From positions 2,980,501 through 3,044,500 of the forward strand of contig CM067535.1 in assembly GCA_034509925.1 (NCBI GenBank): DNA of 64,000 nt, in the 5' to 3' direction. A program made the translations under genes and the position numbers. Source of the stretch: Hirudinaria manillensis. Taxonomy: Eukaryota; Annelida; Clitellata; Hirudinida; Hirudinidae. Shown here piece by piece: positions 1-9,401 of the stretch. Position 1 is the stretch's first letter; every line of letters starts with the position of its first letter. The notes beneath the pieces are model-generated. The model was not told the origin of the DNA and did not search any database. It was given only the letters and a program-made list of their open reading frames with translations.

Positions 1-799
1 CAAAATAGAATTTTGTATTACTCCCAAAATATTTTATGCTGTAGTCTAATATCTATCATTGGATAATCTCATATAGCTGAATAATTACTTTGTCTTTTAA
101 ATTTGCGAAAAATAGTAAAATAAAAGTCGTCTGAAGAGAAGTGTCATCAGACCACAGTCATTTTTGATTCAACTTCCAAGCCATCTGAACACTTTCAATA
201 AACCTGACCTTTCATAATTAGTTTGAAGACCCCGGGTTTTACAAATTACGTTTGAAGGCGGTGGACTCCTGGATTTCTGTCCAAGGTGGAGTAATAAAAA
301 ACATGACTGCGCTTGAAAATAATTATTTTCGTTATACACAAATACATTTACAAATTTGGATGTATTTGATCCTAGTACATTAAAATTTGTGACTTTATGA
401 TTTTGAATAATTGTTAAATCACGTAATTATAAAACAAATGTGTATATTATGTTCTGTGAAGGGATTGTAAAGTGACAAGCAAAACTATAATAGTACAATC
501 GTTGTTGAAGGCAACCAACGGCTTTAATTTGGTGGAAATGTGAAATAGATTAAATTTTAAGCCTAGAATATAATTATATAACTACAATTTTGAAACTGGC
601 CTTGTATATTAAGTTTGAAATAAATGTCTACGTTCGTAATGTAATAACTCTTGTCTAGAACCACACGCCACCATGCATAGTCTTATGTAGGGTGTAATTG
701 TTGCACATGTTTCAAAATCAATGTTCACAGAGTAAGTCCTGTCAATTTTGAAGTAGATTTCACTCTGATCAGTTTTACAAGCTAAATTAGCTGAAAGGT
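1..799. other. Non-coding spacer, part of a duplicated segment
   Basis: I see no gene here. Bases of about 50 to 165 resemble 38330-38450 (same order of short blocks, for example the GAAGAGAAGTGTC stretch), so this is a copy of the spacer that follows the gene family elsewhere in the window. The LTR fragment at 172-243 lies inside it. The open frame on the minus strand near 609-896 has no domain character and no paralogous support. Confidence 0.5.
172..243 (+). repeat. 3' end fragment of the short LTR family
   Basis: The stretch from CTTCCAAGCCATCTGAAC to the CCCGGGTTTTACA end matches the last 70 bp of the short LTR family seen complete at 16934-17215 and 46301-46584. The 5' part of the LTR is missing. 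Confidence 0.8.
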
Positions 800-867
800 T
801 TATATAGCGTGCGTCGGTACCGTATTGTCGCCCAGGCGAAAAGCGTACCGCGTGGCTCTTGTGTGTC

Positions 868-1506
868 TTTATGTGTTCTTCAACTAGTAAAACCAAGTCA
901 CTCTACATGGCTCAAGCGAAGTACTCTCGGAGAGATCTCCTCTGCATCATCCCTCCATCTGCACTCGCCCGCTCGCTGGTTCTATCTCGCCTCGACTACT
1001 GCAACTCTCTTCTATATGGATCATCTGCTTCCCTGATCCAATCCCTTCAACGCATTCAAAACAAGTTAGCCAAGCTCCTACTACTCAACCCGAGTCTTGA
1101 CAGCTTTGAGTGCCTGGGAGAACTGCATTGGTTACCCATCACCGCCCGAATCTCCTTTAAAATATCAACCATCACATATCGCATACACGCGACGTCAAAT
1201 CCGCCATACCTCCATCGCCTCATACAGCGCCACCGCCCACCCTCGAGCCTTCTCTCCTCTGCCACCATCAGGCGGTTCACAGAGCAACCATCGTCAACAG
1301 AGGTTTTTCACACGCCGCTCCTGCCGTCTGGAACGAGCTACCCCCATCTGTGAGAGCCCAGCCATCCCTGGAGCTCTTCAAGTATCACCTGAAGACTCAC
1401 CTCTTCAGGAAATACCTTCTAGACTAGACCAGAGACACAAGATCACACAAAGCGCCTCCGACGCTATGCATATGGCGCTATATAAATCAACTATTATTAT
1501 TATTAT
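868..1506 (+). mobile_element. CR1/L2-like LINE, 3' end fragment
   Basis: The stretch is much richer in G+C than its surroundings. Its plus-strand frames give the C-terminal part of a non-LTR reverse transcriptase: a SRLDYCNSLL motif, then LQRIQNKLAKL, then LHWLPITARI, followed in a shifted frame by an FKYHLKTHLF-like end. These motifs are typical of the region after the catalytic core in CR1/L2-type elements. The fragment ends in a GCGCTATATAAATC tail and an (ATT)n microsatellite at about 1489-1506, as these clades do. At least one frameshift separates the two coding pieces, so it is a dead 5'-truncated copy. Confidence 0.85.
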
Positions 1507-2440
1507 GGGTTTTAGGACTTTTACGTTTAGGAGTTCAAATAATTCAATTTTTGAATAATAAATTCAAACGAAGAATTTATCTCATATAAATAATTACACA
1601 ATTTTCTCAAGGAAACATCATTTAATTTAATCTAATTTAATCCAGCTTATATCGGGTTTTAATGTGTATTCAATAAGTATGGTTTACCTCATCCAATCAA
1701 ACTTCAATTACAGCATTTACTAACGTGATCTTCCACCTGAGTTCACTTTCATTTCACAAAGAATAAGGAATGTTCTTTTCAGACCTCCAATTCTCTTAAT
1801 AGTAACAAAATTACCGAGGGAAAGTTTGGTACATTTTAAGTGGATTTTTCTTTCAAACAAATTTGAAGAATATGATGGGATTAAAGAATACCGTGTTGAA
1901 ATAACTATGTAGGTATTAACGATATCATAAATTTAGATATTTCTTTATGACAATTTTTAAGGTGTTGAACGAATATGCTCAACCCTGGATCTTGGGATTA
2001 CAATCAAAACCTAGTTAATTAGTTAAATGCCAAAAGTTTGATAATATTGAGAGTCCAATTTAATGCAGACTCATTTATCATGTCTTTATCAAATTATTAT
2101 CATTAAAGTACCTAGTACTAATAATTAATAACGAGATTTGACACATCATGCAAACATAAACATTATAAAAAGTTTGCCCATAGGTATATGGCCGAGCATT
2201 TTATTGCACATATTTATTTAGTTGTAAAATGCTTAAAATGATACAATTTTAAATACAAATCAAGGTGGTTGTTTATATCAAAGAATGATGTAATCTTCCT
2301 ACCACGATACCCTGTTCCTTTAAATTATATATCTGTATTTCTTTTATGATTTTATTCAAATGTCAAAGCAACTGAAGCAATCAAAATCGCAAATTAAACA
2401 TGTACCATATTAAATAAAGAATTATGTACATAACAGAATA
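1507..2440. other. Non-coding spacer
   Basis: No coding region is visible. Around 2080-2160 the sequence resembles 14763-14830 and 47375-47450 (shared TTTATCAAATTATTATC and GATTTGACACATC blocks), so it belongs to the repeated spacer between gene copies. Confidence 0.45.
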
Positions 2441-2444
2441 AAAC

Positions 2445-2530
2445 AAATGGACCTAAAAAAGCAAGCACAAATAAAATCGTAGGGTAAGTCTCAAGGAAGC
2501 ATAGGCTTCCGCTAGACAGAGTGATACTGA
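2445..2530 (-). repeat. Old LINE 3'-UTR relic with conserved hairpin
   Basis: This short stretch is a diverged copy of the 3' untranslated region of the LINE at 9226-13610. The stem GGAAGC/GCTTCC (2495-2500 and 2505-2510) is preserved, but the loop is ATAG instead of GCAA. No coding sequence of the element remains. Confidence 0.6.
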
Positions 2531-2770
2531 AAACATACAAAATAAAATAGCTTCACAATGATAAATTTCCCCACCCTTCATTTAAATTTAAAATCCCGAC
2601 CAAACCTTTGAGAAAAAAGTATTTGTTTTCTTATGTTTAAGTTTAAACCAAATGTGACTGAAGTTCTAAATTAATTATGCAAGGATTCAATTGTAAATTG
2701 CAATGTAATTTATAATTATAAAATATGTTAAAGGTCGAATTGGTGTTTCATATAAGCACCTTTTATTTTA

Positions 2771-3561
2771 TTTTATTTTTTTATTTTTTTTTGAGAGTTT
2801 AGAGTTTATTGAACAAACAATTGAACAAACAATAATGTACATAAGTACACCAACGAAACAAATTAAACTTAAAATACAAAATAAACTCATAGGGTCAGTC
2901 TTAAGGAAGCGCAAGCTTCCGCTAAACAGACTGGCCCTAAAAATCATAATATATATAATACAACCATGTAAATTCAAACAACCCTTACTAAATGAGACTT
3001 ATACAATTTCTTAAACAACAGAAACAATAACTCAAAAGGACATGAATGAAAACAAGTTAATTCCCTAACTGAATCTGGAATTGAAGTATATAATCTGGGC
3101 CCATAACATTGTATAGAAAATAATTTCAAAGTAGATTTAGCAAAGGTAGGACTGTATTCGTGAGTGTTACGTAAGAAATAAGAAGGATTGTTATAGGTAT
3201 TGCTTGTTATGAAAAAATCTGAAAATATTTTAGGAATAGAATTGAAGTGATAGGCAAACATAAAAAGGGCAGTTTGGAAGTCATGAATTTGGGTTACACT
3301 TAGTAGATTATTGTTTGTAAAGGCAGAGACAGTCGATGATAGAGGCGGCAGCAGGAAAATGACACGCACAATCCGTTTTTGTAATAATGATAACTGATGT
3401 AAGTGTGTCTTGTAAATAGAAGCCCATATGATATTACAGTAAGTTAGGTAGGGATAGACAAGTGAAAAATATAATGAAAGTGCTATTTTTGTGTTGATAA
3501 AAGGCCGTATCCTTGATATTATTCCAATATTTCTGGAGATGCGATTTTGTAAATAAGATAT
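2771..3561 (-). mobile_element. 5'-truncated LINE copy (reverse transcriptase C-terminus and 3' UTR)
   Basis: This minus-strand copy is nearly identical to the last 730 bp or so of the LINE at 9226-13610. It keeps the coding end after the reverse-transcriptase core (about 2974-3560 on the minus strand, SYLQNRISRNIG onward), the 3'-UTR hairpin (2905-2920) and an A-rich tail (T-rich on plus, about 2770-2792). Truncation at the 5' end is normal for target-primed reverse transcription. It interrupts the 3' region of gene copy A, whose uninterrupted counterpart is at 15890-15930. Confidence 0.9.
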
Positions 3562-3840
3562 AGCTTCACAATGATAAATTTCCCCACCCTTCATTTAAAT
3601 TTCAGTTTCTATTGTCAATTCTTGTTGGAAAACTAATAAAATCTAAAACTCTTGTTAGTAATTTAACATTAAACATCAATTTACATTAAAATAACCTTTA
3701 TATATGAAATCCAAATATGGATCCACATTTGTGTAAAAGCTCAATAGCAAATCAAACCTCATTTGTCACGAGCAGCAGATGTTGTCATACTAAGTAATGT
3801 CCATATTCTACCATCGTCTTTACAAACCACCACTATCCCC
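3562..3840 (-). pseudogene. Copy A: broken catalytic-serine exon of the lectin-protease family
   Basis: Read on the minus strand, about 3678-3840 aligns with the last exon of gene B (15976-16149). The residues around the catalytic serine are damaged: one base is lost just after the splice acceptor and six more after the GG of the active-site motif, so the frame shifts and soon stops. The first 40 bases (3562-3603) duplicate 2549-2590. The exon is separated from the preceding exon (6885-7010) by a LINE. It is a clear pseudogene exon. Confidence 0.85.
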
Positions 3841-3860
3841 TGATATCGAATATAGAATGG

Positions 3861-6777
3861 ATTTCATATATTGATAGAAACTCTTGAACGAGCGTTCTGA
3901 CAGGGATCTTCAGAGGAATGGCCCCTTCTACGAGTGTTTCGGCCCTGAATCCTGACACTCTCGGGGGCTGGGCCGCATCCGTTGATCAAGCGGATGTCCC
4001 TGCCAGATACTTTCTTCCGATAACCAGACAACGACTTCCGACAAACAAACAATACTCGCACCGCCATTTTACGAAAAATTCCGCGAGGGCTCCGCCGTCC
4101 GAAAAACCGTCAAAGTAGCCATTACGGCACTTCTTATATCACTTTGGTGTGAATGCCGTCCGGGGTGTCTCTTTCCTGGTCTTACACTGGAGTCCCTGTT
4201 TTGGTGGAGTGGACAGGGACGACTAGCCTCGCCGTGTCTGAGGCTTACCTTCGGTCCTTCGTTGTCCAGATCCAGTGAGAAGCCGATTCTGCGGACTCGG
4301 CTATTTTCTGGACGAACTGTTTGGTTTGCCTGTTTGAAAGGCCTATCTTCCTGAGAAAGGCGTATGTAGACTTGCCTACCAGCCCTCTCGCTCCGACTTC
4401 TATTGGTAACACACGGGCGCTATAACCTTTCCCCTCTAAATCCATCCTCAGCTCTTCATAACGGTCGCTCTTCAGAGCATTGCTGACATCAATTCGGTCC
4501 TCCCATGGGACCGTCAGCTCTACGATAATGACGGAATCGGTTGCTGCCGACGCCAGCACCAGATCAGGCCGCTTGCCGCTCTCTTGTAGCACCTGGTGGT
4601 AGTGCCTTTCTCCCTGCAGGACTGCCGCAACTGTCCAGTCTTTGGCTGTGGACAGCAAGTCCCTCATTTGGGCCATGTTCCTTTTGCGGTGCTGTGTTGA
4701 GCCCTCTCTTAAGAAGTACATTCTTCTTGGTGCCGCGATTTCTCGGGCATTCGCCTGGGAGCATGCCGTCTTAGCCGCTTCGACCACGACCTGCAGGACT
4801 TGGTTATGTCGCCAAGTGTAGCGACCGTGAGCAAGGGCGTACGTGCATGATGAAAGCACGTGCCGGAGTGACTGTTCACCTCCGCAGAGCTCGCAGCTGG
4901 CGTCTTGAACCATCCCCCACTTCTGTAAGTTGGACCCGGAAGGGAGCACGTCGTAGACCGACCTTATGAGGAATGCCAAGCGGAGGGGAGACTTTTTCCA
5001 AATGTCTTTCCATGTGATGGATCTTTGGATGACGTCTTCCCAGGTTGTCCACTGTCCTTGCTGGCTTTGCTGCACTGCCAGCGCTTTCCTTTCGGTCTCC
5101 ATCTCTCGCCTTCTCTCTTGGATTATCATGGCGGCTTTTGTCTGCACATTCGCTGTGGACCATCTTGGAAAATGGTTCCATCCAACTCCATGGCGGTCTA
5201 CCTGCACGGGTCCTCTTTTCTCCTCGAAGGCTAGGATTGCCTCGGATTCCTCAATTTCTTCCTGGGCTCTGAATTTCCTTCCTGAGCGGAGTTGCGGCAT
5301 GACGTCGCGGACCCTGCTGTCACTGGAGTTGTTGAGCGACCATTGAGTTCTGATTTTGCTAATTTTATATTCTTCAACGATGGATCTGAGGGGCAGCCTC
5401 AACCGTGTGCTTCTGCTGTACAGGGCGATCGACGATAGCGAAGGCGGCAACCCGAACCATTTCCTCGTACACCGATTTATTTTCCTTTCCATCTCTTCTA
5501 CCGACTGCAGGCCTATTTCGTAGATGGTCAATGGCCACAGCAGTCTTGGTAGCAGGACGAACTGCAGGAGCCAGACTTTGAATCTGCCCTGTAGCGGCGA
5601 TTCTGCAATCGCTCTCAGACCGTCGGTCATCCTACTGACAGTGGCTGCCTCCTGGTTTTTGTCGCGGAGGGACACGTCAAAAACTCTTCCCAAGCTCTTT
5701 ACTGGCTCTTCTGAGACCGTCGGAATGCGTTGTCCTCCGGCGGTGAAGCACACGTCGCTGCGAACTCTCCCTCTTGTGAGAGAAAGACTCCGGGATTTTG
5801 CGGGCTTCAGAGCCATGCGACACCATTGGAGTAGATCATTGAGCTTGTCAAGGGCTCTTTGGACAATCTGCTGCCTGTTTAGAACGATGGTGGTGTCGTC
5901 CATGAAAACCTTTACTGAAGGCATAAACACCCCTTTACCCAAACGCATCTCGGGGATCTCAGCTCCTACTGCATTTAGAACGACTTGAATGGCAAGCACA
6001 AACAGCGATGGAGAAATGGCACATCCCATGGCTATGCCGATCTGCAGAGGGATCCAACACGTGGTGCAATCTTTTGTGGAAAAACGCATCACGAAACCGT
6101 TGAAGTATTCCTTGAGTACCTCAATCACCGTTCCAGGAACATGGTGGATCTCTAACGTCTTCCAGAGGAGTTGATGGGGCACCGATCCATAGGCGTTGGC
6201 CAGGTCGAGCCACACGACGTGTAGACTGAGTTGGTTCCTTTTTGCGTTCTGGATCGCCTCCCATATCATTGCGGTGTGCTCAATGCACCCCGGCACACCT
6301 GGGATGCCTCCCTTTTGAACTGCTGTGTCGATGTACTTGTTTGTTGTCATGAACGTAGTCAGCCTTGCCGCTAGACATGAGAAATAGATTTTCCCTTCGA
6401 CATTCAACAACGAAATAGGCCTGAAATGGCTTATGTGCTTAGATTCCTTTTCTTTCGGAATGTACACACCTTCCGCTACTTTCCATTCGTTGTCGACTGC
6501 GGCATTGGCCCAGGTGGAAACTATTATTGTGTGGAGCAGCTTGAGCGTTCTTGGGCATCTCTTGTAAAGCAGATATGGGATCCCGTTGGGCCCGGGCGCG
6601 GAGCGGTTTCTTGCCTTCTTCACGACTCCCTTAACCTCCTCGATCGATGGAGCTGCCTCTTGAAATGGATGATCCGGGAAAGGTGCTTCCAGAATCTCAG
6701 TTCTCTGAGGAAGCGGTGTGCTGCGAAGAGCATCGGTGTACGTCTTGGTGAGGTGTGCTTCTAGCTCCGTCTTTGAA
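3861..6777 (-). mobile_element. R2/NeSL-group LINE, 5'-truncated
   Basis: This minus-strand non-LTR retrotransposon carries a C-terminal restriction-like endonuclease rather than an N-terminal APE nuclease. The coding part is 4245-6777 and about 380 bp of 3' UTR follow. It is richer in G+C than its surroundings. It sits in the short intron between the last two protease exons of copy A; the intact intron is visible at 16150-16215. The 5' end joins host sequence next to an (AT)n tract. The exact 3' boundary, near 3861-3880, is uncertain. Confidence 0.85.
4245..6777 (-). CDS. Reverse transcriptase / restriction-like endonuclease (R2/NeSL-type), 5'-truncated
   Basis: The frame is open from the truncation point to its stop, about 840 codons, without an internal stop. 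No start codon is claimed because the 5' part is missing. In order I see the RT fingers (ARNRSAPGPNGIPYLLYKR), the LRPISLL-type block in the form FRPISLLNVEGK, the VWLDLANAYGSVPH block, a GIAMGCAISPSLF block, and the catalytic MDD (FMDDTTI). Then come a long thumb, a CCHC-type finger (CELCGGEQSLRHVLSSC) and a C-terminal nuclease with RPDLVL followed by IIVELTVPWED, the PD-(D/E)xK pattern of R2-like elements. The domains lie in the usual order for R2, NeSL, Hero and Utopia-like LINEs; I cannot choose among these clades without a tree. The protein would copy element RNA at a nicked target. Confidence 0.9.
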
Positions 6778-6785
6778 GCAACAAT

Positions 6786-6800
6786 TATATATATATATAT

Positions 6801-6871
<71 letters not shown>
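6786..6871. repeat. (AT)n microsatellite
   Basis: A run of AT dinucleotides of about 85 bp, interrupted once near 6803. In the intact paralogous intron (about 16180-16205) the same place reads CAACAATTATATGCAAAG, so the tract looks like an expansion at, or next to, the LINE junction. Confidence 0.95.
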
Positions 6872-6872
<1 letters not shown>

Positions 6873-6884
6873 CAAATACAACCT

Positions 6885-7010
6885 CCAAAATATTTATTCC
6901 ACCAATAGTGGGAGATGAGTCACCACAAAATGTCTAAGCCGATATATAATCCAAATAAGCTGCGGTAATATCGATGGGCCCCAGAGTAAACAATTCTTGT
7001 AAACATTTCG
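6885..7010 (-). pseudogene. Copy A: penultimate protease exon, degraded
   Basis: The minus strand matches the exon at 16216-16394 of gene B around the FCGGSSPTFHG segment that precedes the active-site serine exon. Many substitutions and frame breaks are present, and the 5' half of the exon is unrecognisable. Together with 3562-3840 it marks the 3' end of copy A. Confidence 0.75.
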
Positions 7011-7039
7011 TGTTACCAGAATTTGTAATATAAGAATAT

Positions 7040-7307
7040 TGTAGGATGCCTGAATCCAAATAATTAATGAACAATTAAATTCTATTTCTAATTAATTAAT
7101 TTAATAATTCATTAAAATTCAGGGTACTATTCAGAGTCTTTGGTTATGAACCTCGACAAATAGAGTTATCTAAAAAAGTAGATCGAAAGCAAAAGAAACA
7201 ACAGTCCAAGTGTTAGACAATTAGACATTGTATATCTTTCAAGCCCAATGAACACTTTCAATAAACTTGACCTTAAATAATTAGATTGAAGACCCCAGGT
7301 TATTTCG
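7040..7307 (+). repeat. Solo LTR, short family, old copy
   Basis: It starts TGTAGGATGCCTGAATCC and ends in a degenerate TTATTTCG instead of TTATTACA. It is flanked by ATAT at 7036-7039 and 7308-7311. The interior keeps the GGTTATGAACCTCGACAAATAG and AACACTTTCAATAAAC blocks. Many differences from the other copies suggest that it is old. Confidence 0.85.
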
Positions 7308-7449
7308 ATATTAATGGGAAAAGCAACGTTTGTACAAATTTGCTCAATAGTGTTTTAAATAACTAGAATATCATTTATTATTAAGTGATAGTAGCAATAA
7401 AATTGATTGAATTGTATTTGTTAAACCAAAATAACGATTATCGGCACTT

Positions 7450-9190
7450 GCCAAGTCTAGCACAAACATCAACACTGCTTTACTTTCCAACCTCGAGAGC
7501 AAATGTAATGATCTCCCTTATATATTGCTTTGAGAAGATGGTATTTGATTCAACTTGAACTGAATTAGGAAAACGTGTTAGTAATTAATATCGCATATGT
7601 TTTTTAGCATTTTACTTTAAAATATAAATATGATATAAATTCCCTACAAAAGCCTTGTTCATCAGAATAGTCTGGACAGTTCACAACGCCATCACTTCTA
7701 CTTGTATAGTCGACGCATTGGTCTCGTCTTACGTATTAAAACTGACCATCTTTGCAATATTTTCCTAGAAACAATTGTATTTCAATAACATTTATCTTGA
7801 AAACAAATCGCGAAACGAAAGTGAAAATACCTTAATTAATTCTAAATGCCAATGCTTATAAAATTACTGCATGACTGCTTAATCGTCTCTTTGTGGACAA
7901 TCATCGGTTCCATCGCATAAAAATTTCCTTGTGTATGCAGCTGTCTTGGAAACATCTAAATTCAAACTCACTTCAATTCCCCACAACGCGTTGACACCTG
8001 TAAAATTACAGAATTATCTAAACAAAATTACCATTTGCACTATAAATGTTTTTCATAATTATTCTTTTGAATCTGAATAATGATTAACCATTAGGATCGT
8101 CTTTTGAATAAACGTGCAAATCACATAGTACCATCCATCTTGGCCATGCCCCGTTAATCTTTGTAATTGTGACCGAACTTCCGAAATATGGTAATAAGTA
8201 ATGTTAATTGCTCCTCCTAAAAACAATTTTGACTGCTTATCTTGAACCAGTCTTTGGTCCAACACATACAGGACAAACTCACTTTCGCCAACTCAATCAT
8301 GAGGATATTCGGTATCACCGCATGTGTGTATCAAGGCGATTGTCCTCGTTTGAAGCATATACGTATTTCAAACGAACTTCACATAAAATGAGCTTATTCC
8401 TTATCGGTCCCCTGATTCTTTCAATCATAAGAAATTTGCCATAGTAAGGATCTTCATCATAATATTCCACTAAAATGAAATATTAAAATGTAATCTCAGC
8501 TCCTATTACTATGATATGTTTACAAAATAGGTTTTGTTCACGTTAAAGTGGAAATTCAAGTTCTTTTCGGCATTCGAAAATACTATTTTCTTGGATGTAT
8601 ATTTATCTAAGTACATTTTCTCACAGCCATGACTTGAATTATTTAGCTTCTAATGCAGCAATTGATTCCGGTTTCGACTATGAAACGTGGCGAATAATTT
8701 TATTAAAATTATAAAATTAAAAATAGGTAAAGTACATATGTTTGGAATGAAATATTTGTGTTATGCAATGAGGCCATACCGAATGAACTCACCAGAAAAT
8801 TGGTTTGGCTTTATCATTGTGGCACGTAAGTGTTCTTTCAAGTTTAATTTGTTGCCTGAAACAAAGACTTTCAAATTTCGGATTAAATCCCCATCTGGAA
8901 ATAAGCAGTCTAAACAGCAAATGCAAAATTATGAAGGAAATTTTATATACCGAAATGGGTTATAATTCTTAGATAGAAATATATCTTCGAAGTTATTAAC
9001 GGACAAAATTTCATATATATTATTCTGCTGCATCTTAAATCTATTTTTATTAATTTAGTTAATTTTACAAACACATAAAATTTGCGACATGTAAGTTAAT
9101 ATCCTTTATGTGATAAAATCCGTCGAGTTCCAAAAGCCACCAAGGATTTTTGCCAGGTTCTAATTCTATTTTAGTAATCGAACAGGTGCT
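7450..9190 (-). pseudogene. Copy A: SRCR, LDLa and F-type lectin exons, degraded
   Basis: Homologues of seven gene B exons follow in the correct order: SRCR part 1 (about 7455-7570), LDLa2 (about 7648-7765), LDLa1 (about 7868-8000), lectin-2 second half (about 8085-8330), lectin-1 third part (about 8345-8470), lectin-1 second part (about 8800-8915) and lectin-1 first part (about 9085-9190, cut off by a LINE). LDLa1 has a GAT-TAA stop, LDLa2 has a TAA in place of a lysine codon, and SRCR part 1 has a frameshift. The first-half exon of lectin 2 is missing, as are the histidine and aspartate exons of the protease. It is a pseudogene. Confidence 0.85.
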
Positions 9191-9321
9191 AAGTTTTATT
9201 TTTGGATTCTTATCTCATTATTTTAATTTTTTTTTTTTTTTGAGTTTATGAGTTTATTGAACAAACAATTATGTACACCAACGAAACAAATTAAACTTAA
9301 AATACAAAATAAACTCATAGG

Positions 9322-9367
9322 GTCAGTCTTAAGGAAGCGCAAGCTTCCGCTAAACAGACTGGCCCTA
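9322..9367 (-). other. LINE 3'-UTR nested stem-loop
   Basis: The inner stem GGAAGC/GCTTCC (9333-9338, 9343-9348) with a four-base loop sits inside an outer 11-bp stem formed by AGGGTCAGTCT and AGACTGGCCCT (one T-G pair). It is shared with 2881-2935, and the inner stem is kept with a changed loop at 2495-2510. In some LINE clades the 3'-UTR hairpin is the recognition site for the reverse transcriptase; this role is inferred here. Confidence 0.65.
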
Positions 9368-9401
9368 AAAATCATAATATATATAATACAACCATGTAAA
9401 C

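Noticed and set aside
609..896. Minus-strand frame of 95 codons
   Set aside because: No recognisable domain, no copy elsewhere, and it runs into the G+C-rich LINE fragment.
4541..5988. Several plus-strand frames
   Set aside because: They are antisense shadows of the R2/NeSL-type reverse transcriptase, which has all expected motifs on the minus strand.
6786..6871. AT-rich tract as a replication origin or promoter
   Set aside because: It is a plain dinucleotide repeat next to a transposon junction, without other signals.
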